Below are positions 1 to 8,084 of a DNA stretch of 64,000 bases, piece after piece. The stretch lies in assembly GCA_900467685.1 (NCBI GenBank), contig UBQX01000027.1:1-64000 (forward strand). The letters run 5' to 3'. Source of the stretch: Hyphomicrobiales bacterium. GTDB taxonomy: Bacteria > Pseudomonadota > Alphaproteobacteria > Rhizobiales > Rhizobiaceae. Numbering within the stretch: the first letter of the stretch is position 1; every line of letters starts with the position of its first letter. The notes below the pieces were generated by a model, which worked only from the letters and a program-made list of their open reading frames with translations, searched no databases and had not been told where the DNA came from. Both the position numbers and the translations under genes were made by a program.

Positions 1-818
1 CCCGCCCCCTCCCCCGCACAACCTTCGCAGCCGGCGGCTTCGCCTCCTCCACCCGCGAGATCGCCGAGGAAGTCCCAGTCGCCTTCACCTATCGCGGCTC
101 GACGCAGGCCGTGATGGTGGCCAGCCCCGCTGACCTAGAAGACTTCGCCTATGGCTTCACACTCAACGAAGGCATCGTTGCACGGCCGCAAGACATTCTC
201 TCCGTCACGGCGGAAGAGACCGGCGGTGGCGTCGACCTTCAGATCGAACTCGCCGGAGACCATCAGGCCGCCCTGACCGCCCGCCGTCGCGCCATGGCAG
301 GCCCGGTCGGCTGCGGCCTTTGCGGAATTGAATCCATTGAACAGGCGCTGCTCCCGGCACGCCATGTCGACGCGACACTCACGCTTTCGCCGAAAGACAT
401 CGCCGAAGCCACCGCATCGCTCAGCGCTCATCAGCCGCTCTTCGCCGCCACTCGCGCCGTCCACGCCGCCGGCTTCTACCACCCCGGCGAGGGCCTGCTG
501 CTGGTCCGCGAGGATGTCGGCCGGCACAATGCGCTCGACAAGCTCTGCGGCGCGATGGCGCGGGCCGGCGTCGACGGCGCAAGTGGCGCCATCGTGCTCA
601 CCAGCCGCGTCTCGGTGGAAATGGTGCAGAAGACGGCGATGGCGGGGGCCAGCGTCCTCATCGCCATTTCCGCCCCCACCGCCCTTGCCATCCGCATGGC
701 AGACGCCGCCGGGATTGCGCTGGTGGCGCTGGCGCGGGACAAGGATTTCGAGATTTTCACGCATGCCGGCCGGATCGCCGGCGCGACGGACACAAAGAGA
801 GATGCCGATGTCGCATGA
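1..818 (+). CDS. fdhD: FdhD, formate dehydrogenase sulfurtransferase (5' truncated by window)
   Basis: FdhD transfers sulfur from a cysteine desulfurase to the molybdenum cofactor of formate dehydrogenase in the cytoplasm and is needed for active enzyme. The reading frame is open from base 3, so the N-terminus lies outside the window. The visible protein has the early EEVPVAFTYRG region, DLEDFAYGFTLNEGI, the conserved cysteine pair in GPVGCGLCGIES and the late REDVGRHNALDKL block, all typical of the family. The C-terminus ATDTKRDADVA is complete. The stop overlaps the start of fdsD, so the two are translationally coupled at the end of what is probably an fdsGBA-fdhD-fdsD operon (inferred; the catalytic genes are not in view). 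Confidence 0.95.
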   Translation, partial: RPLPRTTFAAGGFASSTREIAEEVPVAFTYRGSTQAVMVASPADLEDFAYGFTLNEGIVARPQDILSVTAEETGGGVDLQIELAGDHQAALTARRRAMAGPVGCGLCGIESIEQALLPARHVDATLTLSPKDIAEATASLSAHQPLFAATRAVHAAGFYHPGEGLLLVREDVGRHNALDKLCGAMARAGVDGASGAIVLTSRVSVEMVQKTAMAGASVLIAISAPTALAIRMADAAGIALVALARDKDFEIFTHAGRIAGATDTKRDADVA

Positions 819-1035
819 CAAGATCGTTCGCATGGCGAACCAGATCGCCACATTCTTCCACTCGCAGCCGCAGGCCGAGCGCGCGGCGGGCGTGGCGAAC
901 CATATCAACAAGTTCTGGGAGCCGCGCATGCGCCGGCAGTTCTTCGCGCATCTGGAAAATGGAGCGCCCTTCGATCCGCTGGTGAAGGAAGCAGCAAGCC
1001 TCGTCAACAGGCCGGAAACCGCCGATCACGCCTGA
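808..1035 (+). CDS. fdsD: NAD-dependent formate dehydrogenase delta subunit FdsD
   Basis: This 75-residue protein (MSHDKIVRMANQIATFF...) matches the small delta subunit found at the end of fds operons for soluble molybdenum NAD+-dependent formate dehydrogenase. It has the family's MANQIATFF start, HINKFWEPRMRR centre and L-x-P-L-V-KEA tail. Two in-frame ATGs exist (802 and 808). The purine-rich AAAGAGAG at 795-801 is well spaced only for 808. The gene overlaps the fdhD stop codon and its 3' end overlaps the convergent LysR gene by 10 bases. Delta subunits are thought to help assembly rather than catalysis. Confidence 0.9.
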   Translation: MSHDKIVRMANQIATFFHSQPQAERAAGVANHINKFWEPRMRRQFFAHLENGAPFDPLVKEAASLVNRPETADHA

Positions 1036-1910
1036 AGGCAGATCGCCTCCAGCGCCTTGGCCGCCTCGCCGAAATGCCGCTCCTTGTGGCGGATCATGCG
1101 GAACTGTCGCTCCGGCCGCGGAAAATTGACGGCCACCAGATCGCCCTGCGCCAGAAGCGGCTCGACCGCCCGGCGCGACACCGCGCAGGCCGCCAGCGAC
1201 GTCCGCACCGCCGACAGCATTGCCTCGTTGGACGGCAGGGTGAGCGCGATCTTCCGCCGGTTCGGATCGAAGCCCATGGCGCGCAGCATCGCCTCGAATT
1301 CCGAGCGCGTGCCAGACCCCTCCTCGCGGATCACCCAGACCGTTTCAGCCACCAGCGTATCGGCGCTTGCCCCTTCCGCCCTCGCCAGCGGATGGCCCGG
1401 CGCGACGACCACGACCAGCTCGTCCTCGCCCACGACGCGCGCCGCCAAGGCAGGCTCATCAAAGCGCCCCTCGACAAAGCCGAGATCCGCCGTCCCCTCC
1501 AGCACCGCGCGGGTCACGCCCTGCGTGTTGCTGACGGACAGATCGAGCGAGATGCCCGGATAGGCGGCGTGAAACTGCATCAGCCGCTGCGGCAACCAGT
1601 AGGTCGCCACCGTCTGACTGGCATGGATGGCAAGTCGGCCCCGCCGCATGTCGCCGAGTTCGGAGAGCACCAGCGCCGCCGACTGCGCCCGGGACAGAAC
1701 CGCCTTCGCCTCGTCAAGGAAGACGCGGCCGGCCTCGGTCAACTCGATGCCGCGCCCGACGCGATGAAAAAGCTGCACATTATAGAAGCCCTCCAGCGTC
1801 TTGATCGCCGCGCTGACGGCAGACGGCGTCAGCCGCAAGGCCTCGGCCGCCTTGGTCAGGTGCTGCCGCTCGGCCACTGCCACGAAGATGGAGAGCTGCT
1901 CGAAGGTCAT
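1026..1910 (-). CDS. LysR-family transcriptional regulator, YeiE-like
   Basis: A 294-residue LysR regulator. The N-terminal winged HTH starts MTFEQLSIFVAVAERQHLT and includes AAEALRLTPSAVSAAIKTLE. The substrate-binding domain begins near residue 90. The frame is open further upstream to 2336, but that extension lies over the divergent transporter gene; the start at 1910 gives the normal family length. It is divergent from a YeiH-type putative sulfate exporter gene, as yeiE is from yeiH in Escherichia coli, where YeiE responds to sulfite. Control of the neighbour is therefore the likely role (inference). An alternative, control of the convergent fds genes, is less likely from the geometry. Confidence 0.85.
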   Translation of the reverse strand: MTFEQLSIFVAVAERQHLTKAAEALRLTPSAVSAAIKTLEGFYNVQLFHRVGRGIELTEAGRVFLDEAKAVLSRAQSAALVLSELGDMRRGRLAIHASQTVATYWLPQRLMQFHAAYPGISLDLSVSNTQGVTRAVLEGTADLGFVEGRFDEPALAARVVGEDELVVVVAPGHPLARAEGASADTLVAETVWVIREEGSGTRSEFEAMLRAMGFDPNRRKIALTLPSNEAMLSAVRTSLAACAVSRRAVEPLLAQGDLVAVNFPRPERQFRMIRHKERHFGEAAKALEAICLQA

Positions 1911-1944
1911 TCGTTCGATTTCGCAGAATGGAACATGCAATACT

Positions 1945-1961
1945 ATTCGATTTTTCTGAAT
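1945..1961. promoter_or_regulatory. Candidate LysR box between yeiE-like and yeiH-like genes
   Basis: ATTC-N9-GAAT is an inverted repeat that satisfies the LysR T-N11-A rule. It lies in the 91-base AT-rich gap between the divergent LysR and exporter starts. This is a pattern match only. Confidence 0.4.
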
Positions 1962-2001
1962 GATTGTCCATGGCATTTTCTTCTTCATCAAGGAGACGAT
2001 C

Positions 2002-3039
2002 ATGCAGACCGCGCAGACATGGCGAGAAACATCCCTGGCGGCCCTTCCCGGCATCGCCCTCTGTAGCGCGGTAGCAGCCATGGGCTTCGTCGCCGAACAG
2101 GCCGAGAAGGCTCTCTTCGGTCGTGCCTGGTTCGAAAGCCTGGTGATGGCGATCGTCATTGGTGCCGCGATCCGCACATTTGCCAGCCTCAATCCCCGCT
2201 TTGAGGCCGGCATCAAGGTTTCCGCGAAGCTGCTGCTGGAACTGGCCATCGTGCTTCTCGGCGCCTCGATCAGCGTCTCGGCCATTGCCGGCGCGGGCCC
2301 AGCGCTCGTCGCAGGCGTCGCCGGTTCGGTCTTCATCGCCGTGCTGTCGAGCTACACCATCGGCCGGCTCCTGAAGCTGGAGCATCGGCTGGCGCTGCTG
2401 GTTGCCTGCGGCAATTCCATCTGCGGCAACTCGGCGATCGTCGCCGTGGCCCCGGTCATCAAGGCGCGCGCCGAGGACGTTGCCGCCTCGATTGCCTTCA
2501 CCGCAGCGCTCGGCATTCTCGTCGTGCTCCTCCTGCCGCTCGGCCAGCATGCCACAGGCATGAGCGCGGAAAGCTATGGCATTTTGTCGGGCATGACGGT
2601 CTACGCCGTGCCGCAGGTGCTCGCCGCCACCGCGCCCGTTGGCTTGCTCAGCATGCAGACTGGCACTCTGGTCAAGCTCATTCGTGTCATGATGCTCGCC
2701 CCGGTCATCTTCTGCATCGGCCTTATCGGCGACCGCAGCGCCGAACGCTCAACGACGGAGCGCCGCATTGAATGGTCCAAACTTGTCCCGTGGTTCATCA
2801 TAGGCTTCGTCGCGCTGATGGCGCTGCGCTCCGGCGGCATGATCCCGGATCAGGCTCTCAGCCCGCTCGAAACACTGGCAACGGCGCTGACCATCGTCTC
2901 CATGGCTGCTCTTGGCCTTTCGGTCGATATGCGCACCATCCTCTCGTCAGGCGGACGCGTGCTCGCCGCCGGCACGCTCTCCCTCGGCCTGCTGGTGGGC
3001 ATCAGCCTGGCACTGCTCCACCTTCTGGGCATTCGCTGA
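2002..3039 (+). CDS. YeiH/UPF0324 family putative sulfate exporter
   Basis: A 345-residue inner-membrane protein with about ten hydrophobic segments, recognisable as the YeiH (UPF0324, putative sulfate exporter) family. Diagnostic stretches are ANVRIG-like GAAIRTFASLNPRFEAGI, LELAIVLLGASIS, CGNSICGNSAIVAVAPVI and the TVYAVPQVLAAT segment. The start at 2002 follows a strong AAGGAG at the right spacing; an upstream alternative at 1960 has none. The transported substrate has not been firmly shown for the family; sulfate or sulfite-related export is the working annotation. Its partner is the divergent LysR regulator. A hairpin terminator follows at 3091-3127. Confidence 0.88.
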   Translation: MQTAQTWRETSLAALPGIALCSAVAAMGFVAEQAEKALFGRAWFESLVMAIVIGAAIRTFASLNPRFEAGIKVSAKLLLELAIVLLGASISVSAIAGAGPALVAGVAGSVFIAVLSSYTIGRLLKLEHRLALLVACGNSICGNSAIVAVAPVIKARAEDVAASIAFTAALGILVVLLLPLGQHATGMSAESYGILSGMTVYAVPQVLAATAPVGLLSMQTGTLVKLIRVMMLAPVIFCIGLIGDRSAERSTTERRIEWSKLVPWFIIGFVALMALRSGGMIPDQALSPLETLATALTIVSMAALGLSVDMRTILSSGGRVLAAGTLSLGLLVGISLALLHLLGIR

Positions 3040-3040
3040 A

Positions 3041-3084
3041 GCATTTCCAGGAAAGGTGTAAGGCGGTTTTCAGTCCGGAAATGC
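3041..3084. repeat. Short copy of dispersed palindromic intergenic repeat
   Basis: Begins GCATTTCC and ends GGAAATGC, with the shared core GCGGTTTTCAGTCCGGAA. The same core recurs, in the same order and with inverted ends, at 22812-22857, 42884-42988 and 45841-45946. It lies directly behind the yeiH-like stop codon. Confidence 0.7.
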
Positions 3085-3090
3085 GCATAC

Positions 3091-3127
3091 AAAAAAGGCC
3101 GCCCCGGCAAACCGGAGCGGCCGTTTC
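3091..3127. terminator. Bidirectional Rho-independent terminator
   Basis: A GC-rich inverted repeat, GGCCGCCCCGG and CCGGAGCGGCC with a four-base loop (one mismatch), is flanked by A6 on one side and TTTCTT on the other. It lies between the convergent exporter and cheW genes and could stop transcription both ways. Confidence 0.85.
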
Positions 3128-3149
3128 TTGAATTTCCGAAGTCAACCGA

Positions 3150-3629
3150 TCAGGCGGCGACGTCGTCCATGTCCTTTTCGCGGAACATCTTGGCAAGGTT
3201 CAGGAAGCAGATCATGCCGTTCTCGTTGGCGATGATACCTTCCGAATAGCTGCGGTCGAAGGAAGCGGTGACTTCCGGAACCGGCTGAATCTGGCTGCCG
3301 GCGACCGTCAGGATGTCCGACACGCGATCGACCAGCATGCCGATGACCATGTTGTGCACTTCGGCGACGACGATGGCCGAACGCTCATTGGCCTGCGTGC
3401 TTTCCATGCCGAGCTTATAGGCGAGGTCGATGATCGGGATAACGGAGCCGCGCAGGTTCATCACGCCGATGACTTCCGGCGGCGAATGCGGGATCGGGGT
3501 CGACGGCGCCCAGCCGCGGATTTCGCGGATCGTCGTCGTCTTCACGCAGAATTCCTGATCGTGAAGCCGGAAGGCAATGATCTCCAGAGTTTCCCCTGCA
3601 TAATTGGTGGTGTTGATTGCGCTTGCCAT
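3150..3629 (-). CDS. cheW: CheW-like chemotaxis coupling protein
   Basis: A 159-residue CheW domain protein, the usual size. CheW links chemoreceptors to the CheA kinase at the cell pole. Family signatures are ETLEIIAFRLHDQEFCV, the TTIREIRGW strand, PPEVIGVMNLRG, VIPIIDLAYKLG and VVAEVHNMVIGMLVDRVSDIL. The start at 3629 (MASAINTTNY) has a GGAAGAG upstream; an extension to 3671 has no support. No other che gene is in view, so it is a solo coupling protein away from the main chemotaxis cluster. Agrobacterium is known to carry a second cheW outside its che operon, which fits. Confidence 0.93.
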   Translation of the reverse strand: MASAINTTNYAGETLEIIAFRLHDQEFCVKTTTIREIRGWAPSTPIPHSPPEVIGVMNLRGSVIPIIDLAYKLGMESTQANERSAIVVAEVHNMVIGMLVDRVSDILTVAGSQIQPVPEVTASFDRSYSEGIIANENGMICFLNLAKMFREKDMDDVAA

Positions 3630-3783
3630 CTTAAGAACTCTTCCCCAGGTATCGCTCGCCCCCGCAAGCAACGTATTGCCAACGGACTATTCTTTAGAGG
3701 ATGCCACAAGATCGGTTACGTTCGTGTTAACACTCTACGGGGAAACCCATGAGGAACCTGCGTTCTACTGCGTCCGCCTGAAC

Positions 3784-6700
3784 TCAATATTCCTTCTCAT
3801 AGAAGATACCCGCAGCACTGCCGCCGCCGCTATCGGCCTCACCGCGCAGCTTCACACCCTTGCCGACATCGAGATTGATGATGGCCTTACTTGAGCCGGA
3901 ACCAGACCCCTGCTGGAGCTGCAGATAGGTGCGGCTGTTGATATATTTTCCGGCCGTCACCTGGGCTTGCCCGGCGCTGTCGGTCGACACGTCCAGATCG
4001 TCGATGCCGGCGCCCTTGCGCAGCTTCTCGAAGATTGACGTGCTGCGGCCACCCGCAAGCTGAAGCGCCGCGTCGGCGAGCTGGGCGATCTGGAACGGAG
4101 TCAGGCTGGACAGCGAGCGATTGAAGATGAGCTGGGCCAGCACTTCGTCCTGCGGCAATGCGGGCGAGGAGGAAAACGCGATTTCCGGATCGTTGGCGGG
4201 ACCGCTGACCGTGACCGTGATGGTGGCCGCCGAGGCGCTGGAGGTTGCGTTGAGATCAAGCGTCGGCACCAGCCCGCCGCCGAAACCGATCGTGCCCGAG
4301 GCAAAGTCGAGGCGCTTGCCGAGAATTTCGAGCCGCCCGCGGATCATCTTGAAGGCGCCGGAGACGGAAGGCGCCGCCGAGGTACCACTCACCTTCAGCG
4401 TACCGCCGAGTTCGGCATCGACGCCGCGCCCGCGCACGAATATCTGGTTGGGCGCCTGTACATCGAGGGCAAGCCGGATGGCCGAGGAGCCGCTCGCACC
4501 ATTCGGCGCCTCGGGCTCCAGTTCCTTCGTCTGGACAATTACCCGCTTCGGCGCGTTCTTGTGCTTGACATCGATCTCGGCGAGCGAGGCCGGGATCTTT
4601 TCCGGGATCGTGATGGCCGCCTGGGCCACGCGGATGGTTCCGCCAAGTTCGGCTCCCCCCGTCAACGGACCCTTCAGCGACAGATCGCCCGTCAGCTTCG
4701 CGTTAACCAGATCACCATCCGCATAGACGGCATTGGTGAGCTTGATGGTGAGGTCGGCCGGGAAGCCGGAGCCAGCAGCCGTTCCGATTGTGCCCGCTAC
4801 CAAAAGGTTGCCGCCATTGGCGATCTTGGCGGAAAGGCCGGCGATCCGGGCGGTGTTGCCTTCCAGTGTTATCGTCCCGTCGATGCCGGTCAGGTTCAGG
4901 TTCTGCCGCGGCAGGGCGGCACCCGCAGATGCAAGCCTGATCGTGCCGCCGAGCTTCGGAGAGGTCAGCGCACCGCTGGCGGAGATGTCGAAATTGGCAT
5001 TGCCCGAAAGCGCGATCCCCTGATCCGCGACGAAGGATTGCGCAAGCGTTAGCGGTGCCGAACCCTGCACGCGGACATTCAGGCTCTGGCTTCCCTGCAG
5101 CTGCACGCGTCCCGAGGCCTTGGCATTCAGCCCGCCGCCGGAACCGGATGCTTCAATCGTCAGCGCGCCACTGCCATAACCGCCTTTCGCCTGCAGAGAC
5201 ATGGAAGGCAAGCCGGCGCTTCGGGTCGCAGAAAGGGATGCCGACGGCCAGTTGAGCGCAAACTGGGCCGCCGGGTCGGTCGCCTTGCCGGTGACCGTCG
5301 CGGTGCCCGAAATGGCGCCATCAGCGCCCAGGCCCGGCGAGAACGTATTGGCGAGCGCCGCCGGCAGGTTCGTGATCGTGACCTTGAGATCGAGCGTCGT
5401 TCCAGCCCGGCCACTGACGGCAACAGAGCCGCTGCCCAGCGCGAGCTTCAGCGCATCCAGTCGAACCCCGCCATCGACCAACGTCAGGTCGGTCGGTCCG
5501 GCAAGCTTCACGGCGATCTTCTCAGCGGTGGCGTTGAAACCGCCGACATGGACCAGCGTGTTGCTACCGCTCGGCGCAACATAGCCGTTAAGGGCAAGCG
5601 GTGCGCCCTGATAGCGCGCGGCCAGCGAGAAGTCGGTCTTCTCTCCCTGTCGGGAGAAATTGAGAACCGGCTTCTCGACCATGTTGGTTCCGTTGCGGAC
5701 GGCATCCGCGCCCAATTCACCGGAAAGCGTTGCGGCGCGATAGTCGATACCGGCGCGAACACCGGCAACGGAAACAGTATCATAGCCAAGCGTCTTGCCG
5801 GCAAGATCCAGGCGCGCGGCCAACTGCCCCTCCGGCGCAGAGAGAGCAAGATTGCCCTTCAGGCCACCGCTCAGCGGCTGGGCGGCCATCGCACCGATGA
5901 GCGACAGATCGGGCAGATCGAAACTCAATTTGCCATCCGGCAGGAAAGCGGCGTCCAGCGTCAGCGCGCCGGAAATCACATTCGGGCCGATCTTCACCTG
6001 CAGGTCGGGAATGGCGGTTCGCCCCTTGTCCTGCTTCATGACGGCATCGACATTGATGCCCTGTCCGGCAATCGAGCCCCGCGCCTTCACATCCCCGCCG
6101 ATTGCACCCTGGTTGAGCGCCGCCGTGACATCGGCCGAAAAATTGTCGAGCTCCTTGCCCGACAGAACAGCCTTGGGCACGGCAAGCGAGATCTTCGCAG
6201 ACGGCGCCTCAAGCGTTCCGCTCGCAGCAAGGCTGAAGCTTCCGCTCCCCTGGGCGCTGGTGGACAGCTTGGCCAGATCGGGCAGCGTTCCATCAAAGGC
6301 GGCTTCTATGGCGCCACTCTTCAGGCTGGCGCTGCCCTTTGCATCGACAAGTTCGGAGGTGAGGACCAGGTTCTTCGCCTCGACCAAGCCATCGACCACA
6401 CGCACATTGCCCGAAAGTCCGACCGTTTTCGTCAGTTTCGCCGCCAGTGCTTCGGGAAGGGCTGCGGGGGCTGCAAAAAGCTGGAGATTGGTCTCGGTCG
6501 TGCCGGATGCAAGCTCATAGGTCACCTCCCCCTTGCCGCCAAGACTCGCGCCCTCCAGCTGGTAGGTCGCCTGGATGGCTTCCTGCGACACTGTCACGGG
6601 CGCCGTGAGTTTGAGCGGCGCCTGAACCAGCCTGTTCAACGCATCTGTCTTGAAGTCTCGCCCGCCGACCGTCAGCTCCGTATCGAGACGACCGCTTTGT

Positions 6701-7941
6701 CCCCGCAGATTGAAGGCGTCCGATTTTGCGGAGAATGCAACACCGGTGAGGTTGAGTTCATTCGTCGTAAGTTTCTTCAGATCGATCGCGGCATTGATCT
6801 TCGCCTTGTCCGGCGACCCGCTGACCGACACGTTGAGCGCCTTCAAATCCAGCCCGAGCACATCTTGACCCAAGGGCAACGCGAAGACGGCACTGTCGCC
6901 GACCGGCGTGACATCGGCATGAAAATCATTAGTGCCCTTGGCAGAAAGCGTACCGCCAAGATTGGCGGACAAGGTCCCGGTCGCAATCGTCCCGCGGCTG
7001 ACCGAGAGCGTCCCGCCGGCGTCGTAGGAGATGGCCAGGTCGATATCTGTCCGCCCCTTGAAGAGCGGCTCGAGCACCGGCGGCAGCACAGCGTCAAAAG
7101 CGCCGCCGCCCTTTAGCGCGACCTCGATCGGCCCGTTTGCGGACTGGCGAACACCGGCGTCCAGGTTGACGACCGGCACACCTTCCACAGAGGCGGTGGC
7201 CTTGCCCTGCCAATTGGAGAGAGGGCCGTTGCCCTTGACGGAAAAGCCGAGCGCCGGCTGGTCGGGCAGGCGCAGAAGGCCGGCAATCACGCCACCCTTG
7301 GGTTCCTCAGCCTTGGCGTCGAGCGCGAGCGTCCCGGCATTGGCGTCATATTGAACCGCAAGCGTCGCACTCGCCGCCGTCTTGCCGAGATCACGAACGG
7401 TCGCCTGCCCGCGAATGCCCGTGCGGGTCAGCGCTGCTTGCGCCTCTGCCGAGAGCATTTCTTCCTTTCCGGACAGCGCCGGACCCAGCGAAACCTGCGG
7501 CAGCGACAGCTGCTTCAGATCGACCTCGACCGGCAGCGAAAACGAACCGCTGCTCGATGACGCCTGCGAGGAGCTTTCCGGCAGCCTTTCCAGGCGAACG
7601 CGCTTGGCACTCAGCAGGTCGATATTGGCCTTCAGTGCCAGAAGATCGAGCGGCGACCAGTCGGCAGTCACCCCATCAATTTCTGCATAGACGCCCTTGG
7701 CATCCGCGAGCGTGATGCGATCCACGCGCAGATGGCCGGTGAGCAACGGCCCGGCCCCGGAGATCGTGATCTTGCTGTCGACACTATTGAGGGCAGGCGC
7801 GGCAAGGCTCAGGACGAGCGATGTGCCGGCACGGGTGAAACCCAGGAAACCGAAAGCGCCGACCAACACGACGGCCAACATCGCGAAAGCTATGCCGATT
7901 GCCCGTGGCCAAAATCTCGCTTTTCCAGCCGTCCCCGCCAT
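3784..7941 (-). CDS. tamB: TamB, translocation and assembly module inner-membrane component
   Basis: TamB spans the periplasm from an N-terminal inner-membrane anchor and, with TamA, supports outer-membrane protein insertion and lipid transport to the outer membrane. The 1,385-residue protein has one membrane segment at about residues 11-33, a long repetitive beta-rich body with many S/G/A/L-rich strands, and a C-terminal TamB (DUF490) domain starting around residue 1,020 and ending GIFYEKEY, a typical family ending. The ATG at 7941 follows GGGAAG; a start at 8007 would add 22 unlikely residues. tamA lies immediately upstream in the same direction, 143 bases away. Confidence 0.95.
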   Translation of the reverse strand: MAGTAGKARFWPRAIGIAFAMLAVVLVGAFGFLGFTRAGTSLVLSLAAPALNSVDSKITISGAGPLLTGHLRVDRITLADAKGVYAEIDGVTADWSPLDLLALKANIDLLSAKRVRLERLPESSSQASSSSGSFSLPVEVDLKQLSLPQVSLGPALSGKEEMLSAEAQAALTRTGIRGQATVRDLGKTAASATLAVQYDANAGTLALDAKAEEPKGGVIAGLLRLPDQPALGFSVKGNGPLSNWQGKATASVEGVPVVNLDAGVRQSANGPIEVALKGGGAFDAVLPPVLEPLFKGRTDIDLAISYDAGGTLSVSRGTIATGTLSANLGGTLSAKGTNDFHADVTPVGDSAVFALPLGQDVLGLDLKALNVSVSGSPDKAKINAAIDLKKLTTNELNLTGVAFSAKSDAFNLRGQSGRLDTELTVGGRDFKTDALNRLVQAPLKLTAPVTVSQEAIQATYQLEGASLGGKGEVTYELASGTTETNLQLFAAPAALPEALAAKLTKTVGLSGNVRVVDGLVEAKNLVLTSELVDAKGSASLKSGAIEAAFDGTLPDLAKLSTSAQGSGSFSLAASGTLEAPSAKISLAVPKAVLSGKELDNFSADVTAALNQGAIGGDVKARGSIAGQGINVDAVMKQDKGRTAIPDLQVKIGPNVISGALTLDAAFLPDGKLSFDLPDLSLIGAMAAQPLSGGLKGNLALSAPEGQLAARLDLAGKTLGYDTVSVAGVRAGIDYRAATLSGELGADAVRNGTNMVEKPVLNFSRQGEKTDFSLAARYQGAPLALNGYVAPSGSNTLVHVGGFNATAEKIAVKLAGPTDLTLVDGGVRLDALKLALGSGSVAVSGRAGTTLDLKVTITNLPAALANTFSPGLGADGAISGTATVTGKATDPAAQFALNWPSASLSATRSAGLPSMSLQAKGGYGSGALTIEASGSGGGLNAKASGRVQLQGSQSLNVRVQGSAPLTLAQSFVADQGIALSGNANFDISASGALTSPKLGGTIRLASAGAALPRQNLNLTGIDGTITLEGNTARIAGLSAKIANGGNLLVAGTIGTAAGSGFPADLTIKLTNAVYADGDLVNAKLTGDLSLKGPLTGGAELGGTIRVAQAAITIPEKIPASLAEIDVKHKNAPKRVIVQTKELEPEAPNGASGSSAIRLALDVQAPNQIFVRGRGVDAELGGTLKVSGTSAAPSVSGAFKMIRGRLEILGKRLDFASGTIGFGGGLVPTLDLNATSSASAATITVTVSGPANDPEIAFSSSPALPQDEVLAQLIFNRSLSSLTPFQIAQLADAALQLAGGRSTSIFEKLRKGAGIDDLDVSTDSAGQAQVTAGKYINSRTYLQLQQGSGSGSSKAIINLDVGKGVKLRGEADSGGGSAAGIFYEKEY

Positions 7942-8084
7942 GCCGATAGTCTTCCCGTTCCCGCGAATCGAGCAATGCCGCGCACGGCCCCGATCCGTAA
8001 CGCGCAACTCGTATCGATGTTGCCTTTATTGAACCTTTATTCTCCGATTGCCGCAGCATTCGGGCAATCGATGTCCCGCCCGCA

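Noticed and set aside
1911-2336. N-terminal extension of the LysR gene
   Set aside because: Overlaps the divergent exporter gene; the ATG at 1910 gives the normal family length and start.
5548-7116. 522-codon forward open frame inside tamB
   Set aside because: Antisense to the repetitive TamB coding sequence; low-complexity translation.
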